DNA of 64,000 nt, from assembly GCF_014649535.1 (NCBI RefSeq), contig NZ_BMTF01000008.1:248001-312000 (forward strand). The letters run 5' to 3'. How positions within the stretch are numbered: the stretch's first letter is position 1; every line of letters begins with the position of its first letter. The stretch comes from Streptomyces gelaticus (lineage in GTDB: Bacteria > Actinomycetota > Actinomycetes > Streptomycetales > Streptomycetaceae). The notes under the pieces are model-generated. The model was not told the origin of the DNA. It saw nothing but the letters and a program-made list of their open reading frames with translations, and did no database searches. Positions 61,541 to 64,000 of the stretch are shown here, in pieces. Both the position numbers and the translations under genes were made by a program.

Positions 61541-62052
61541 TCACTGATGGGCCAGGCTTGTACTCGGCGTGTGGGACGGCTACGGACCAGAGCAGGTCCC
61601 GCACCTTGATGCACTCGGCCACGGTGTCGCGGTCCTCGATGATCTCCGAGCCCAGGACTCTCCCCTCGGCGTCGAAGTGGCCGACTGCGAGCAGGCGGTC
61701 GTCGTACAGCCACCAGTCGTTGCCCGACACGGGGTACGTGACGCCTCCGGGCACCAGGTGCCGAGGAAGCCAGCGGATGTCCTCGCCGGCCTCGATGTTG
61801 AGATGGGTCAGCGAGTTCTCCCACTCGACGTATCGGGAGCGCGGTTCGCTGACCACCCGGACTCGGCGTACGGTCCTGCCCTCGCCGGTCACCCGCCGCA
61901 TGAGTGTCATCCACGGGTCGAGCCACGCATAGTCATCGGCTTCGCCCCTCCGCCATCGCGCGTACGGGGAGTCTTCGATGGGCGAGCCGTAATGCGTCGC
62001 GTTCGAAGCTGTTGAACAGCTCGTCACGCTGGGCGCTGGTGATCAGATCCAC
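61541..62052 (-). pseudogene. Degraded DUF6879 gene
   Basis: GTG 62052 (GAGGTAG upstream) starts the expected sequence VDLITSAQRDELFNSFERDA. At about 61993 the frame is lost: a neighbouring frame continues with HYGSPIEDSPYARWRRGEADDYAWLDPWM and then RRVRVVSEPRSRYVEWENSLTHLNIEAGEDIRWLPR up to the end. A few residues between the halves seem to be missing, so a small deletion caused the shift. The second frame passes the expected end (stop in a third frame at 61541) and runs into the lipoprotein region. Compare the intact copy at 58732-59241. Confidence 0.75.
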
Positions 62053-62061
62053 TGTTCTACC

Positions 62062-62397
62062 TCAGCCTAGGAGTTCGGGCACGTTGTGTTGCCAAGTGAA
62101 ATGCAGGGCGTTGTGCTGTATCAGCAACTCGCTGAAGAACATGCGGTGTTGATCGTGCATGTGGCGGAGATCGACCTGTCCGAAGTTGCCGTAGTAGTGG
62201 GCCGGGCAGCCATGGCGGAGCTGGAGTACGCGACGCGAGCCCGAGGTGTCTGCTCGACCGCGTCCACCTGGGCCGGTGCACGGCGACCGATGGCCAGGGC
62301 AGTGTCGACACTTGCCGATGTAGGCGCTGCGCCCGACCGGATGCCAGCCTACGGGGCGCGCAGAGAAGCGACGAACCGCTCCCACGTGTCGTGACAC
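62062..62397 (-). CDS. Hypothetical protein with Cys/His motif
   Basis: 111 residues from GTG 62397. Third codon positions are about 80% G/C in this frame, which supports coding. It contains IGKCRHCPGHRSPC and HGCPAHYY, possible zinc ligands, and ends HFTWQHNVPELL. It overlaps the end of the DUF397 gene and lies nine bases before the degraded DUF6879 gene, in one direction. No family is recognised. Confidence 0.45.
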   Translation of the reverse strand: MSRHVGAVRRFSARPVGWHPVGRSAYIGKCRHCPGHRSPCTGPGGRGRADTSGSRRVLQLRHGCPAHYYGNFGQVDLRHMHDQHRMFFSELLIQHNALHFTWQHNVPELLG

Positions 62398-62540
62398 ACG
62401 GATATATGGGGTTCACGGGGCCGCTTGGAGTCCCGTACGTCGACTGCCGATCCCAGGTCCGCGACCTCGACGCACTCGCCGCCCGTGCCGTTGCTGTAGC
62501 TGCTCTTCCGCCACCGAGCGGGGGAGGGGAATCGGTTCAT
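62349..62540 (-). CDS. DUF397-domain protein
   Basis: 63 residues: WRKSSYSNGTGGECVEVADLGSAVDVRDSKRPREPHISVCHDTWERFVASLR, the complete DUF397 pattern. DUF397 proteins are small partners of WhiJ/DUF5753 regulators in Streptomyces. The ATG overlaps the regulator's stop (ATGA), so they are coupled. Confidence 0.92.
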   Translation of the reverse strand: MNRFPSPARWRKSSYSNGTGGECVEVADLGSAVDVRDSKRPREPHISVCHDTWERFVASLRAP

Positions 62541-63385
62541 CGGGAGTGCTCCTCAAGGATCTTGCGGATCAACGCGCTCGAACGCTCAGGGCCGAGGGCC
62601 AGAGCCCTGAGATGGTCGAACGCCTTGGTGTACAGGCTGACATCCGTGGCTCCTTCCAGATAGACCGAATCGGTCAGGCCTTCTCGGTAGACGACGTCCG
62701 GGTCCTCCTGCTCGGGGAATCCGAGAATCGTGAACGGGCCTGTCGCCGGGTAGGCGCCGGATTCATAGGGCAGAACCTGAACGGTGACGTTGCGCAACTC
62801 ACAGAGCTCCCCGATGCGTTCGAGCTGCCCGACCATCACCGATCGGTTGCCGACGACGTGCCGTAGCGCGCTCTCGTGGATCACGGTCCAGAAGTCCGGG
62901 GGCGTCTCGGCGACGAGCAGTTGTTGCCTGCGCATGCGCACCTCGACCAGACGCCGGATCTCCTCGCGGGAGTGTTCGGCGGAAGCACGGCTCAGTTCCG
63001 TCGCGTACTCCGGCGTCTGGAGCAGCCCGGGAACGAACTCGCCCTGGTACCCGCGCAGTCCGGAAGCGGCCTGTTCCAGGCCCACGTACACGGAGAACCA
63101 CGAGGGGATGGCGTCGCCGTGGGCGTGCCACCACCCCTTGGTCTTGGAGTCCTTCGCGAGCGACCGCAACAGGGCCCGCAGTTCGGCCGAGGTGTTGTAG
63201 AAGCGGCAGAGCGCATCAACGTCCGACGGTTGCACACGACCTTGGCCGGTCTCCAGGCGATTGACCTTGGAACCGCTCCAGTCGAGTTCCTCGCCGACCT
63301 GGTTGCAGGTCAGGCCACTCTCCTCACGGAGCTTCTTCAGCTCGATCGCCAGACGTCGACGGCGGGCCGTGGGTGAACCGGCCAC
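62537..63385 (-). CDS. WhiJ-like XRE regulator (DUF5753)
   Basis: 282 residues: N-terminal helix-turn-helix (LAIELKKLREESGLTCNQVGEELDWSGSKVNRLETGQGRVQPSDVDALCRFY) and a C-terminal DUF5753 domain (GWWHAHGDAIPSWFSVYVGLEQAASGLRGYQGEFVPGLLQTPEYATEL ... VQVLPYESGAYPATGPFTILGFPEQEDPDVVYREGLTDSVYLE). Members such as WhiJ act in sporulation and antibiotic control together with a DUF397 protein. GTG 63385 has AGAGG upstream; the frame continues further but without a site. Divergent from the ATP-binding gene. Confidence 0.9.
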   Translation of the reverse strand: MAGSPTARRRRLAIELKKLREESGLTCNQVGEELDWSGSKVNRLETGQGRVQPSDVDALCRFYNTSAELRALLRSLAKDSKTKGWWHAHGDAIPSWFSVYVGLEQAASGLRGYQGEFVPGLLQTPEYATELSRASAEHSREEIRRLVEVRMRRQQLLVAETPPDFWTVIHESALRHVVGNRSVMVGQLERIGELCELRNVTVQVLPYESGAYPATGPFTILGFPEQEDPDVVYREGLTDSVYLEGATDVSLYTKAFDHLRALALGPERSSALIRKILEEHSR

Positions 63386-63588
63386 TTCAACACCTCTTTC
63401 GATAGCGGGAGTTACATCCCATCGGAAACGACGACGAAGGCCAATCACCCCAAAGAGGGAATCTCTCCGTGCACATTGCATATCGGGATGAGATGTTGGC
63501 ATTCTCTGAGTCTGACCAACTGTGAGTCACGACTCCTTGCGGAAAGTGAGGTGTGCGATGGCTCGGGCGCGGCGAAAGGCGTGTGCTC

Positions 63589-64000
63589 GTGGCGAACGGG
63601 ATCGACGGTTGCATGACGCGGAAGCCCTGGGAGTTGCCCTTCCTGGCGGAGCCCGAAGAGGTCGCTGCTCTGAGACGCGTCGTTCGGCTGCACCTGCGGT
63701 TGTGGGGTCTGTCGGACGTGGCCGATGCCGCCGAAATCTGCGTGAGCGAGCTGGCGGCGAATGTGATCAGGCACGTCGGCGCGGGGACGCCGAGCACGCT
63801 CGTGGTCGAGATGAATGGGACACGTCTACGGCTGGGACTCCGAGACCCGGATACCCGAGAGCTCCCGAGGGGCATGTCAGTTGGCTTGGATGCGGAGACG
63901 GGACGCGGCCTGGCGCTGGTGGAAGCGGTTTCCGACCGATGGGGCGTCATCCTCGGGGCGGACTCGAAGCTCGTCTGGTGCGACCTGGCCACCCAACTCG
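63589..64000 (+). CDS. RsbW/AbaA-like ATP-binding protein (3' end outside window)
   Basis: HATPase_c anti-sigma-like protein, about 135 residues visible. Readable boxes: VSELAANVIRHVGAGTPS (N box), LRLGLRDPDTRELP (G1), GRGLALVEAVSDRWGV (G2) and LVWCDL. The start is unclear: GTG 63589, GTG 63583 or ATG 63613 are all in frame. This gene, the divergent DUF5753 regulator and DUF397 make the usual AbaA/WhiJ-type trio. The stop codon lies to the right of the window. Confidence 0.82.
   Translation, partial: MANGIDGCMTRKPWELPFLAEPEEVAALRRVVRLHLRLWGLSDVADAAEICVSELAANVIRHVGAGTPSTLVVEMNGTRLRLGLRDPDTRELPRGMSVGLDAETGRGLALVEAVSDRWGVILGADSKLVWCDLATQL

Overview
The window is a high-GC actinobacterial chromosome segment, almost certainly Streptomyces. 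The evidence is a strong G/C third-position bias, an AfsQ1/AfsQ2/SigQ locus, an acyl-CoA carboxylase with epsilon subunit, and WhiJ-like regulator sets (DUF5753 + DUF397 + RsbW-like ATPase). From the left edge to about 48 kb the gene order resembles the conserved core around afsQ-accA2-hutH as I remember it from S. coelicolor. The right-hand ~11 kb looks like accessory DNA.

Layout. 0-3.1 kb: nucleoside ABC permease (cut by the left edge), cytidine deaminase and thymidine phosphorylase. 3.2-12.5 kb: a frameshifted Uma2-type gene, a large secreted subtilase, a STAS protein, an ECF sigma factor with SnoaL-like tail, an L,D-transpeptidase, and a divergent MFS transporter/LysR pair. 12.6-14.06 kb: a 24-repeat type I-E-like CRISPR array with no cas genes in the window. 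14.4-16.9 kb: an alpha/beta-hydrolase-fold protein without its serine, and adenosine deaminase. 16.9-21.7 kb: PspC and VanZ proteins, a GerMN-like lipoprotein, afsQ2, afsQ1 and divergent sigQ, with an AfsQ1 box between them. 21.8-29.7 kb: uridine-kinase-like protein, two aldehyde dehydrogenases, deoC, a PGM2-like phosphomutase and purine nucleoside phosphorylase. 29.8-46.7 kb: an LpdA-type flavoprotein, DeoR and TetR regulators, accA2, maf, a 42-residue membrane protein, accE, pccB, birA, adenylate cyclase, enoyl-CoA hydratase, a GGDEF protein and hutH. 47-53.3 kb: a lipoprotein L,D-transpeptidase, membrane proteins and NADP-type glutamate dehydrogenase with a structured leader. 53.4-64 kb: a peptide/JmjC/aldo-keto reductase/APH-kinase operon next to a divergent XRE-TPR regulator, DUF6879 proteins (one degraded), and a WhiJ-like locus running off the right edge.

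How the genes work together. Nucleoside import, deamination (cdd, add), phosphorolysis (deoA, pnp), probable phosphopentomutase, deoC aldolase and aldehyde oxidation form one salvage/catabolic pathway scattered over 30 kb. Four of its transcription units carry the same palindrome, CTACGCGCGTAG or a one-base variant, placed on the promoter. This points to one shared repressor. The biotin carboxylase, carboxyltransferase, epsilon subunit and biotin ligase form a second functional block.

Most interesting leads: the shared nucleoside operator, the compact peptide-JmjC-AKR-kinase operon (possibly an undescribed peptide-modification system), the structured gdhA leader, the ~92-bp tandem repeats upstream of adenylate cyclase, and a recurring leaderless promoter form (TANNNT, 6-7 nt, start codon).
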